NCBI GenBank assembly: GCA_944385645.1
Contig: CALWYA010000112.1
Location: forward strand, 1 to 5,473
DNA length: 5,473 nt
Direction of reading: 5' to 3'
Source of the DNA: an uncultured Oscillospiraceae bacterium
Lineage (GTDB): Bacteria > Bacillota > Clostridia > Oscillospirales > Oscillospiraceae
Below the pieces are notes generated by a model. It did no database searches. It had not been told where the DNA came from and saw only the letters and a program-made list of their open reading frames with translations. Numbering within the stretch: position 1 is the first letter of the stretch; each line of letters opens with the position of its first letter. This document shows positions 1 through 4,182 of the stretch, one piece after another. Position numbers and translations under genes: made by a program.

Positions 1-441
1 CATATCCACCATGTCCTGGCCCCACATCTCCCGGTGGCTCTCGGCGATGACCTTGTTGCTCATCAGGTCAGCCGCCGCCTGCTCGTTCAGGCCCTCCACC
101 GTGATGACGGCGTATAGGGTCCGGCCGTCGTTCAGGGTGCTGTCCACCGTCAGGCGGTAGTCCCTGTTCTCCGCGCTGTCCACCTGGGTCTGCACATAGG
201 GCTCCAGCTGGCTGGTGTCCCCCTGAAAGAAGGCCTCCAGCACCCCGGTCTGATAGGCCACGGCGAAGGCCGTCCCCGTCATCAGCGCCAGGGCGGCGGC
301 CGCCGCCAGAGCGGCCCGCCAGGGCCGCCCGGCCGGACGGCGGTTCCCGGTCTCTCCGCCCGTCAGGGCCCGTTGGATCCGCGCCTCCCCCTCGGGGGAC
401 AGGCGAATCTGCTCCATGGTCCGGTTATATTCCTGTTTCAT
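1..441 (-). CDS. Membrane partner of ECF sigma factor, likely anti-sigma factor (partial, 3' end outside window)
   Basis: The first 147 residues are visible and the reading frame is open to the window edge. Residues 1-40 are a polar, probably cytoplasmic N-terminus (it includes MEQIRLSPEGEARI), one Ala/Leu-rich membrane helix spans about 43-63, and the part after it, which would face outside, looks like the start of a folded domain with beta strands (YRLTVDSTLNDGRTLYAVITV). This plan and the position directly behind an ECF sigma gene fit the DUF4179-type proteins that follow such sigma factors in Clostridia; the likely role is to hold the sigma factor at the membrane until a signal arrives. 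The ATG at 441 overlaps the sigma gene by 17 bases and has an AGGAGGG site five bases upstream inside the sigma gene, so translation is probably coupled. An internal Met at residue 9 is a weaker start. No N-terminal zinc-binding His/Cys pattern of the ZAS type is seen, so the anti-sigma role rests mainly on context. Confidence 0.75.
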   Translation of the reverse strand, partial: MKQEYNRTMEQIRLSPEGEARIQRALTGGETGNRRPAGRPWRAALAAAAALALMTGTAFAVAYQTGVLEAFFQGDTSQLEPYVQTQVDSAENRDYRLTVDSTLNDGRTLYAVITVEGLNEQAAADLMSNKVIAESHREMWGQDMVDM

Positions 442-901
442 GGATTCCCTCCTGTTCCAATGTCAGTTTCAGCTTCTGTCTGGCCCGCTGAAGGCGGGTG
501 GTGACGGCGCTCTGGCTGATGCCCAGCAGCGCCCCGATCTCGCCGGTGGTATAGCCCTCGTAGTAAAAGAGATAGAGCACCGCCCGGTCCCCCGGCTTCA
601 ATCGGCCCACCGCCTCCAGAACGGCGCGGTCCGCCTCCGGGGCGGCCACGGTCAGGGCCTCCTCCAGGGGCTCTGTCCGGCGGCGGGACAGCCGCCGCCA
701 CAGGCTGCGGCACTCGTTGGCCGCCACCTGGAACAGCCAGGCCCGCTCCCGGCCCGCCTCCAGGACCGGCTTTGTCTCCAGCAGCTTCAGAAACACCGTC
801 TGGGTCACGTCCTCCGCGTCCTGAACCGACCCGGTAAAGGACAGGGCCAGGCGGTAGACGCTGTCCTTGTACTGCCGGAACAGGCGCAGCGCCTCTTCCA
901 A
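425..901 (-). CDS. ECF-type RNA polymerase sigma factor (sigma-70 family)
   Basis: A 158-residue protein of normal ECF size with only the two expected domains. Residues about 5-72 are sigma region 2, which binds core polymerase and the -10 element; the conserved stretch DAEDVTQTVFLKL is at 28-40. Residues about 95-148 are region 4, with the -35-binding helix-turn-helix in GYTTGEIGALLGISQSAVTT followed by RLQRARQKLK. The start is a TTG at 901: an AAGGGAGG site ends eight bases before it, and there is no other start codon in frame. The nearby ATG at 908 is in another frame that lacks sigma motifs. The gene ends inside the next one, its membrane partner, with a 17-base overlap. The pair forms its own transcription unit, since a strong terminator separates it from the upstream operon. 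Target promoters cannot be told from this sequence, apart from a possible own promoter at 949-973. Confidence 0.93.
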   Translation of the reverse strand: MEEALRLFRQYKDSVYRLALSFTGSVQDAEDVTQTVFLKLLETKPVLEAGRERAWLFQVAANECRSLWRRLSRRRTEPLEEALTVAAPEADRAVLEAVGRLKPGDRAVLYLFYYEGYTTGEIGALLGISQSAVTTRLQRARQKLKLTLEQEGIHETGI

Positions 902-909
902 GTTCCATT

Positions 910-917
910 CCTCCCTT
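910..917 (-). promoter_or_regulatory. Ribosome binding site fixing the TTG start of the sigma gene
   Basis: On the minus strand AAGGGAGG lies here, eight bases before the TTG at 901. An ATG at 908-906 is only one base from this site, too near to be used, and opens a different frame. The spacing therefore supports the TTG as the start. Confidence 0.75.
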
Positions 918-945
918 CGGGATGATGTAAGACCGGTCTCACTGG

Positions 946-973
946 TATAACGCCCGGAGGGGCCCGTTTGTCA
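946..973 (-). promoter_or_regulatory. Candidate promoter of the sigma/anti-sigma unit, ECF-like
   Basis: Between the upstream terminator and the sigma gene the minus strand carries TGACAA (973-968), a 15-base spacer and CGTT (952-949) followed by ATAC. The shape resembles ECF promoters of the SigW kind (an AAC-type -35 and a CGT-type -10), which would mean the sigma factor drives its own gene. A housekeeping reading is poorer: GTGACA with TATACC is 19 bases apart. The match is loose and the region is GC-rich, so this is a weak call. Confidence 0.3.
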
Positions 974-974
974 C

Positions 975-1014
975 AAAAAATTCCGCCGGAACTGAACTTC
1001 CGGCGGAATTTTTC
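975..1014 (-). terminator. Intrinsic terminator after the YbjQ-family gene
   Basis: A 16-bp perfect stem (976-991 pairing with 998-1013) with a six-base loop starts about nine bases after the stop codon at 1023. Its core is TTCCGCCGGAA. On the minus strand it is followed by a run of six T (980-975), partly inside the stem. Because A and T runs flank both sides it could also work in the other direction, though no plus-strand gene ends here. Confidence 0.9.
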
Positions 1015-1022
1015 TGTCTGTC

Positions 1023-1334
1023 TTATTTGTACCGCACGGCGGTGCCGTAGGCGATGACCTCGGCCGCCCCCTGCATCACCGAGGCGGAGCCGAAGCGCAC
1101 GTTGATCACCGCGTCGGCCCCCAGGGCCTCGGCCTCGTCCACCATGCGCTTGGTGGCGATCTGGCGGGCCTCGATGAGCATCTCGGTATAGCCCTTGATC
1201 TCGCCCCCCACCAGGGTCTTCATCCCCGCCATAAAGTCCCTGCCGAAGTTCTTGGACTGGACCACGGTGCCCTTCACCAGGCCCAGCACCTCGATCTCCC
1301 GCCCCGGGACATATTCGATATTGCTCAAAATCAT
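1023..1334 (-). CDS. YbjQ/UPF0145 (DUF74) family protein
   Basis: A 103-residue soluble protein covering the whole family (E. coli YbjQ is of similar size). Family hallmarks are the opening strand (LSNIEYVPGREIEVLGLVKG), the GTVVQSKNFGRDF stretch, the long helix with TEMLIEARQIATKRMVDEAEALGADAV and the final strands VINVRFGSASVMQGAAEVIAYGTAV. Members are known to assemble into rings and are sometimes labelled heavy-metal-binding domains, but their role is unresolved; I see no Cys or clustered His here that would bind metal. The ATG at 1334 has AAGGAGGAA about seven bases upstream. It is the last gene of the operon led by the MerR regulator, 50 bases after the last small membrane protein gene, and a strong terminator follows. 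The shared operon suggests that it acts with the MerR-linked membrane proteins, but nothing in the sequence shows how. Confidence 0.93.
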   Translation of the reverse strand: MILSNIEYVPGREIEVLGLVKGTVVQSKNFGRDFMAGMKTLVGGEIKGYTEMLIEARQIATKRMVDEAEALGADAVINVRFGSASVMQGAAEVIAYGTAVRYK

Positions 1335-1373
1335 AACAGCTTCCTCCTTGTCATGGAAATATTCTTCCTGGGC

Positions 1374-1868
1374 TTATCCGGTTTTCAATACTTCCGGGCC
1401 TCGTTCAGTTCCCCCTCCTCCAGCTCCCTCAGCCGCTGCCTCAGGGCGATCAGGCTGAAGGGGATGGGGATCAGTCCAGCGGCGGCCAGCAGCAGCGCCG
1501 CCGTCGACAGCCACTGGATCGCCGCCGCGCCGCTGATCCACAGGAGCAGTCCAGCGCAGATCAGGCGGATCAGGATATGGAGCGCAACGCTCCGGATGGC
1601 GTCCCGCCGATCGCAGGCGTTTGTCGAGTTGCTTCGCCTCATCCAGCTCTCCCTCCTCATATTCCTCCCTCCGCGCCCCCCAGGCTCTCATAAAGGAGAT
1701 CACCATGGCCAGCCCCCCGGCGAGAATGAGCAAAGAGAGCACAGTCTGGCCGAAGCTTGCGCGATCCCAGGGGTCGGAGATCGTAATATACCGGACCACC
1801 ACCGCCGCCGCCAGGAGCAGGAGGGCGAGGCGGATGAGCCGCTTGCGCTTAGTATTTTTTGGCTTCAT
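1374..1868 (-). CDS. Small two-helix membrane protein, second copy, with stop codon lost and long C-terminal extension
   Basis: The open frame codes for 164 residues, but only the first 80 or so look like a real domain: a basic start (MKPKNTKRKRLIR), membrane helices at about 11-30 and 41-60, and the tail EEYEEGELDEAKQ at 68-80. Paralogs stop two residues after the matching place. Here the codons read on (QLDKR...) and the frame stays open through the whole next gene to a stop at 1374-1376. The extension is rich in Pro, Gly, Arg and Ala, as expected from a GC-rich gene read out of frame, and has no recognisable domain. The ATG at 1868 lies inside the tail codons of the upstream gene (20-base overlap), with GGAGG just before it. 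The functional part is probably 1868 to about 1625. Base changes at the expected stop (1625-1623, now GAC), a sequencing error or a real extension are all possible. Role unknown; it should act with the neighbouring paralogs. Confidence 0.65.
   Translation of the reverse strand: MKPKNTKRKRLIRLALLLLAAAVVVRYITISDPWDRASFGQTVLSLLILAGGLAMVISFMRAWGARREEYEEGELDEAKQLDKRLRSAGRHPERCAPYPDPPDLRWTAPVDQRRGGDPVAVDGGAAAGRRWTDPHPLQPDRPEAAAEGAGGGGTERGPEVLKTG
1385..1642 (-). CDS. Small two-helix membrane protein, third copy of the MerR-anchor-like family
   Basis: An 85-residue protein of unknown function. Residues 1-15 are polar and basic, two hydrophobic helices lie at about 17-43 and 46-67, and the end is a charged tail, LRQRLRELEEGELNEARKY. 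Plan and tail match the two preceding small proteins and the C-terminal domain of the MerR protein, so these are paralogs. I chose the ATG at 1642 because in the two preceding junctions the start codon sits at the same place in the tail motif of the upstream gene (inside GATGA/GATGC, the codons for D-E-A or D-D-A); AGGAGG lies nine bases before it. A longer form from the ATG at 1660 (91 residues) also has a good ribosome site and cannot be excluded. The gene lies fully inside the 3' half of the previous open frame, which has lost its expected stop. Its own tail has AAC instead of GAT, so no further start is embedded and the chain ends here. Confidence 0.75.
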   Translation of the reverse strand: MRRSNSTNACDRRDAIRSVALHILIRLICAGLLLWISGAAAIQWLSTAALLLAAAGLIPIPFSLIALRQRLRELEEGELNEARKY

Positions 1869-2112
1869 CTTCCTCCCCTCCCTTGATTTCCCGAATGCGC
1901 TGAACCAGCACGACCACGACCCCGATCAGGATGGCCGCCAGAGGTACGGCGCACAGGAGCAGCGCCCCGATCTCCGCCGCCCCCAGGGTGCGCACCCACG
2001 GCAGGAAGGGCAGCAGCAGAAAGGCCAGCATGAACAGCACCGGCAGGGCAGAGAGGACGGCACCCAGCACTGCCCCGGCGGTCTTTTTGCCTCGGTCAGT
2101 AGTTTTTCGCAT
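1849..2112 (-). CDS. Small two-helix membrane protein, first copy of the MerR-anchor-like family
   Basis: An 87-residue protein of unknown function. After a short basic start (MRKTTDRGKK) it has hydrophobic helices at about 13-40 and 47-70 and the tail LVQRIREIKGGEEDEAKKY. The second helix and tail closely match the C-terminus of the MerR protein encoded just upstream (LVQRIGEIRKGEEDDAKNY), so this is a free-standing version of the regulator's membrane domain without the DNA-binding part. The basic start and the charged tail would both face the cytoplasm by the positive-inside rule. The ATG at 2112 lies within the last codons of the MerR gene (17-base overlap), and GGGGGAGG in those codons serves as its ribosome site. 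Its own tail codons in turn hold the start of the next gene. Confidence 0.85.
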   Translation of the reverse strand: MRKTTDRGKKTAGAVLGAVLSALPVLFMLAFLLLPFLPWVRTLGAAEIGALLLCAVPLAAILIGVVVVLVQRIREIKGGEEDEAKKY

Positions 2113-2749
2113 CGTCTTCCTCCCCCTTCCGGATCTCGCCGATCCGCTGGACCAGGGCCAGGACCACCCCCAGAATGACCACCACCGGCAGGGCCACCAG
2201 CACCGCCGCCAGGGGCAGGGGCGGGGCCTCCTCCGGCTCCACGGTGAAGCCCCAGACCATGAGGATGATAACTCCCACCATGATGGCGGACATGAGCAGG
2301 GCCATGGCCGCCGCCCCGGCGTAGCGCATGGGCCGGATGTCCTCCCGCTGCTTGTCGGGGAAGGTGGCCCCCGCCCGCTCCATGGTCTCCATCCGGGCCA
2401 GCAGCTCCTCCACCTCCAGGTCGTCCAGCCGCTGTTCCCGGTCCTTCAGCTGCCGGCACAGCTCCATGGACTGCTCCAGGTTCCGCTGCTCCCGCTCCAG
2501 GGTGACCAGGTGCCGGCGCATCCCGTCGGCCACCGTGCGGGCCCCCGACTGCATCTGCCGGATCTCCTCCAGGGGGACCCCCAGCTTGCGCAGCAGCTTG
2601 ATCTGCCGGAGCTGCTCCACCTCCCGGTCCCCGTACTCCCGATAGCCGTTCTGGAGATTCCGGCCGGGCTTCAGCAGCCCCTGCTCCTCATAGAAGCGGA
2701 TGTTCTTCTTGGTGACCCCCACCTGGGCCTCCACCTCGTTGATCTTCAT
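2096..2749 (-). CDS. MerR-family transcription regulator with C-terminal two-helix membrane domain
   Basis: A 217-residue protein. Residues 1-70 are a complete MerR DNA-binding domain: the helix-turn-helix (MKINEVEAQVGVTKKNIRFYEE), the wing with GYREYGDREVEQL, and the second helical pair (KLLRKLGVPLEEIRQM). Residues about 72-125 form the long dimerising coiled coil. Two membrane helices follow at about 143-168 and 179-201, joined by a short loop with PEEAPP, and the tail ends in RKGEEDDAKNY. Most MerR proteins are soluble with an effector domain here. A lone Cys98 in the coiled coil and no Cys cluster argue against a metal sensor of the MerR/CueR type. The ATG at 2749 has GAGGGA eight bases upstream and lies about 20 bases after the predicted transcription start. 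It leads an operon with three paralogs of its membrane domain and a YbjQ-family gene. The palindrome in its own promoter is its likely binding site. Confidence 0.93.
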   Translation of the reverse strand: MKINEVEAQVGVTKKNIRFYEEQGLLKPGRNLQNGYREYGDREVEQLRQIKLLRKLGVPLEEIRQMQSGARTVADGMRRHLVTLEREQRNLEQSMELCRQLKDREQRLDDLEVEELLARMETMERAGATFPDKQREDIRPMRYAGAAAMALLMSAIMVGVIILMVWGFTVEPEEAPPLPLAAVLVALPVVVILGVVLALVQRIGEIRKGEEDDAKNY

Positions 2750-2774
2750 GGCGCGTGTCCCTCATTTCGGGACC

Positions 2775-2805
2775 ATCATACACCTTCCCCCTGGGGGAAG
2801 GTCAA
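2775..2805 (-). promoter_or_regulatory. MerR-type promoter and operator of the merR operon
   Basis: On the minus strand TTGACC (2805-2800) and TATGAT (2780-2775) are separated by 19 bases. The region 2782-2802 is a perfect 21-bp palindrome with arms ACCTTCCCCC and GGGGGAAGGT (plus-strand reading) around one central base at 2792. MerR-family activators are known to bind such palindromes between boxes that are too far apart (19-20 bp) and twist them into register. The site therefore very probably serves autoregulation by the MerR protein. An A-rich stretch lies just upstream (2811-2828 region) and could act as an UP element. The -10 overlaps the stop codon of the preceding protease gene. Confidence 0.9.
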
Positions 2806-3609
2806 GGGATTTTCGCCTTTTTCCAAAAAATAGATCTTTCGGGCCAGCAGGACCAGCCCCGCCGCCCACAGCAGGGCCACCAGCTCCACCCCGGCGATGG
2901 GCAGGAAGGCGGCGGCCGCGATGGAGGAGGCATCCACCCCGGCGTGGAGGAGGACGGCCAGCAGCAGCCAGCGCGCCCGGTTCCGCTGTACCGCCCGGTA
3001 CACCAGCACCGACAGGGACACGTGGATGGCGATAGCCACCGCCCGCTCGAAGGCGCTCCACAGGTACATCCCGGCGGGGGTGGTCACCAGAGAGGCCAGG
3101 GCGGCCGTCTGGGCGTCGGTGAGGGACTCCGCCCCCATCAGCGCCGCCGCCCCCGCCAGACCGCCCTCGTTCAGGGCAAAGCACACCAGCAGGTTGCTGA
3201 GCATGGCGCTCCCCGCCAGCAGGGCCGCCTCGATCCCCCCGTGGCCCGCCCCGTACATCAGGGCGTCCTGGGGGCCCCGGGCCCACCGCTTCCCCAGCCG
3301 GAGGGCGCACCACCGGCCGCACTCCTCGAAGAGGCCGGCCATCAGCCCGCCGAACAGGGCGTACAGCCCCAGGTTCCCGGCGATGGTCCCGCCCGCGGGG
3401 CCGTAGAGCACCGCCCGGTTGACGGCCCCCTCCAGCCCCAGGGCGAACAGGGGAAAGACCACGCAGCCCATCCAAAAGAACCGCCACCGCCCCCGGGCTC
3501 TCCTCCAGAATACGATCCCCAGGGCCAGGGGGAAGAGCAGGGTGAACGCCCCCACCAGGGCCATGACGGCCATGGAGGAGGCGGGCACCGTCCAAGTCTG
3601 TTCCAGCAT
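2776..3609 (-). CDS. YhfC-family glutamic-type intramembrane protease
   Basis: A 277-residue polytopic membrane protein with seven or eight hydrophobic segments. The family pattern is complete: FEECGRW at 94-100 (Glu95, Glu96, Arg99), GHGGIEA at 122-128, FERAVAIAIH at 187-196 (Glu188, Arg189, His196) and HAGVD at 222-226. In this family (related to CPBP/Abi and PrsW-like proteases) the Glu-Glu and the His residues are thought to form the active site within the membrane. I chose the ATG at 3609, which has AAGGAG nine bases upstream. A longer open frame starts with TTG at 3663, but that codon is part of the -35 box, so it lies before the transcript start. The last codons overlap the merR operator, which encodes PLTFPQGEGV. 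No terminator separates it from merR, so read-through into that operon is likely. The substrate is not evident from the gene itself; the neighbouring membrane-bound MerR is a candidate by context only. Confidence 0.9.
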   Translation of the reverse strand: MLEQTWTVPASSMAVMALVGAFTLLFPLALGIVFWRRARGRWRFFWMGCVVFPLFALGLEGAVNRAVLYGPAGGTIAGNLGLYALFGGLMAGLFEECGRWCALRLGKRWARGPQDALMYGAGHGGIEAALLAGSAMLSNLLVCFALNEGGLAGAAALMGAESLTDAQTAALASLVTTPAGMYLWSAFERAVAIAIHVSLSVLVYRAVQRNRARWLLLAVLLHAGVDASSIAAAAFLPIAGVELVALLWAAGLVLLARKIYFLEKGENPLTFPQGEGV

Positions 3610-3632
3610 ATCAAATCGCTCCTTTCGCCCCC

Positions 3633-3663
3633 ACCTTACACCGTCCAGTGGAGGGAAGGTCAA
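3633..3663 (-). promoter_or_regulatory. MerR-like promoter with degenerate operator before the protease gene
   Basis: The minus strand repeats the layout seen before merR: TTGACC (3663-3658), a 19-base spacer and TAAGGT (3638-3633), with TG directly before the -10 as in the merR promoter. The 21-bp block 3640-3660 keeps the outer arm pattern ACCnTCC / GGAAGGT (six of ten arm positions pair), while the centre has diverged. The predicted transcript starts about 17 bases before the ATG at 3609. This suggests that the same MerR protein controls both units, with weaker binding here and a poor -10 that would need activation. Confidence 0.68.
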
Positions 3664-3683
3664 GCATTTTTTTGCGCGGTCTC

Positions 3684-3704
3684 ACCTTCCCCCGGGGGGA
3701 ACCC
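3684..3704. promoter_or_regulatory. Partial palindrome resembling the MerR operator
   Basis: The plus strand reads ACCTTCCCCC, one G, then GGGGGAACCC. The left arm and seven bases of the right arm equal the merR operator. It has no -35 or -10 boxes at the matching distances on either strand, so it is not a promoter of this type. It may be an extra binding site upstream of the protease promoter, a decayed copy or chance in GC-rich sequence. Confidence 0.3.
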
Positions 3705-3718
3705 CCGCCGAAGGGCAG

Positions 3719-3747
3719 AAAAAGGGCCCCGGCGAGGACCGGGGCCC
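3719..3747 (-). terminator. Intrinsic terminator after darA-like gene
   Basis: A nine-bp GC stem (GGGCCCCGG at 3724-3732 pairing with CCGGGGCCC at 3739-3747) with a six-base loop begins a few bases after the stop codon at 3754. On the minus strand it is followed by five T (3723-3719). The T run is short but the stem is very stable. Confidence 0.85.
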
Positions 3748-3753
3748 GTGGGG

Positions 3754-4089
3754 TCACAGCTTGATGAACTGTTCCATCTCCAGGATAAAGACGGTGGCGC
3801 CGCCCACCTCCACCTTGATGGGGGTGTAGCCCAGGTTCCAGGTGGGCACTCCGCCGGTCCCGTGGGGGGCGATGACCTCCGTCTCCGACCGCTTGGCGCA
3901 GTTCTGCCGGAGAATGGTCAGAATGTCGTCCACCTGCCGGTCCTCCGCGCCGATCATCAGGGTGGTGTTGCCGTCCCGCAGAAAGCCGCCGGTGGTGGCC
4001 AGCTTGGTCACGCCGATGTGCGACTCAGCCAGCGCGTCGATAGCCATATTGGCGTCCTTGTCCCGGATCACCGCGAACATCAGTTTCAT
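3754..4089 (-). CDS. darA: DarA/PstA-like cyclic-di-AMP receptor (PII-like, YaaQ family)
   Basis: A 111-residue protein matching B. subtilis DarA (YaaQ) along its whole length. Such proteins form PII-like trimers that bind the second messenger c-di-AMP between subunits. Visible hallmarks are the first strand MKLMFAVIRDKDANMA, VTKLATTGGFLRDGNTTLMIG at 27-47, and the last strands VEVGGATVFILEMEQF. Thr28, Gly35, Phe36, Asn41 and Gly47, recalled from memory as ligand-contact positions in Firmicute proteins, are kept; positions 24 and 26 (Asn and Arg in B. subtilis as I recall) are His and Gly here. The middle loop (about 64-90) is long, as in DarA. I chose the ATG at 4089 because AAGGAGG lies eight bases upstream and the protein then starts like DarA; a frame extension to 4110 adds seven residues without support. 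It stands as a single gene with its own promoter and terminator, not next to tmk/holB as in Bacillus. Confidence 0.92.
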   Translation of the reverse strand: MKLMFAVIRDKDANMAIDALAESHIGVTKLATTGGFLRDGNTTLMIGAEDRQVDDILTILRQNCAKRSETEVIAPHGTGGVPTWNLGYTPIKVEVGGATVFILEMEQFIKL

Positions 4090-4142
4090 GGTCTGATCCT
4101 CCTTTTCCACAAGGCGGCTTGTCCCGCCCTCTCCTTGCGCTT

Positions 4143-4171
4143 ATCATATCACATTTTTTTCTCCGTGCCAA
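4143..4171 (-). promoter_or_regulatory. Sigma-A-type promoter of the darA-like gene
   Basis: On the minus strand TTGGCA (4171-4166) and TATGAT (4148-4143) are 17 bases apart, each matching the housekeeping consensus at five of six positions. It starts 11 bases after the trmO stop codon. The leader would be about 45 bases. No terminator separates it from trmO, so some read-through from that gene is also expected. Confidence 0.88.
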
Positions 4172-4182
4172 TAGGGAGCTTT

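Noticed and set aside
438..908. Frame from the ATG at 908 over the sigma gene
   Set aside because: The ATG is too close to the ribosome site and the product has no sigma motifs; the overlapping TTG frame has both sigma domains.
1195..2178. Plus-strand frames opposite the small membrane protein genes
   Set aside because: No ribosome sites or recognisable domains were seen, and the minus-strand genes explain the region through paralogous protein features and linked start sites.
2782..2802. Palindrome read as a terminator of the protease gene
   Set aside because: The single-base centre leaves only a very short loop, no T run follows on the minus strand, and it sits exactly in a 19-bp promoter spacer, which fits an operator much better.
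3610..3663. N-terminal extension of the protease from TTG 3663
   Set aside because: The TTG is the start of the -35 box and lies before the predicted transcript start; the ATG at 3609 has its own ribosome site.
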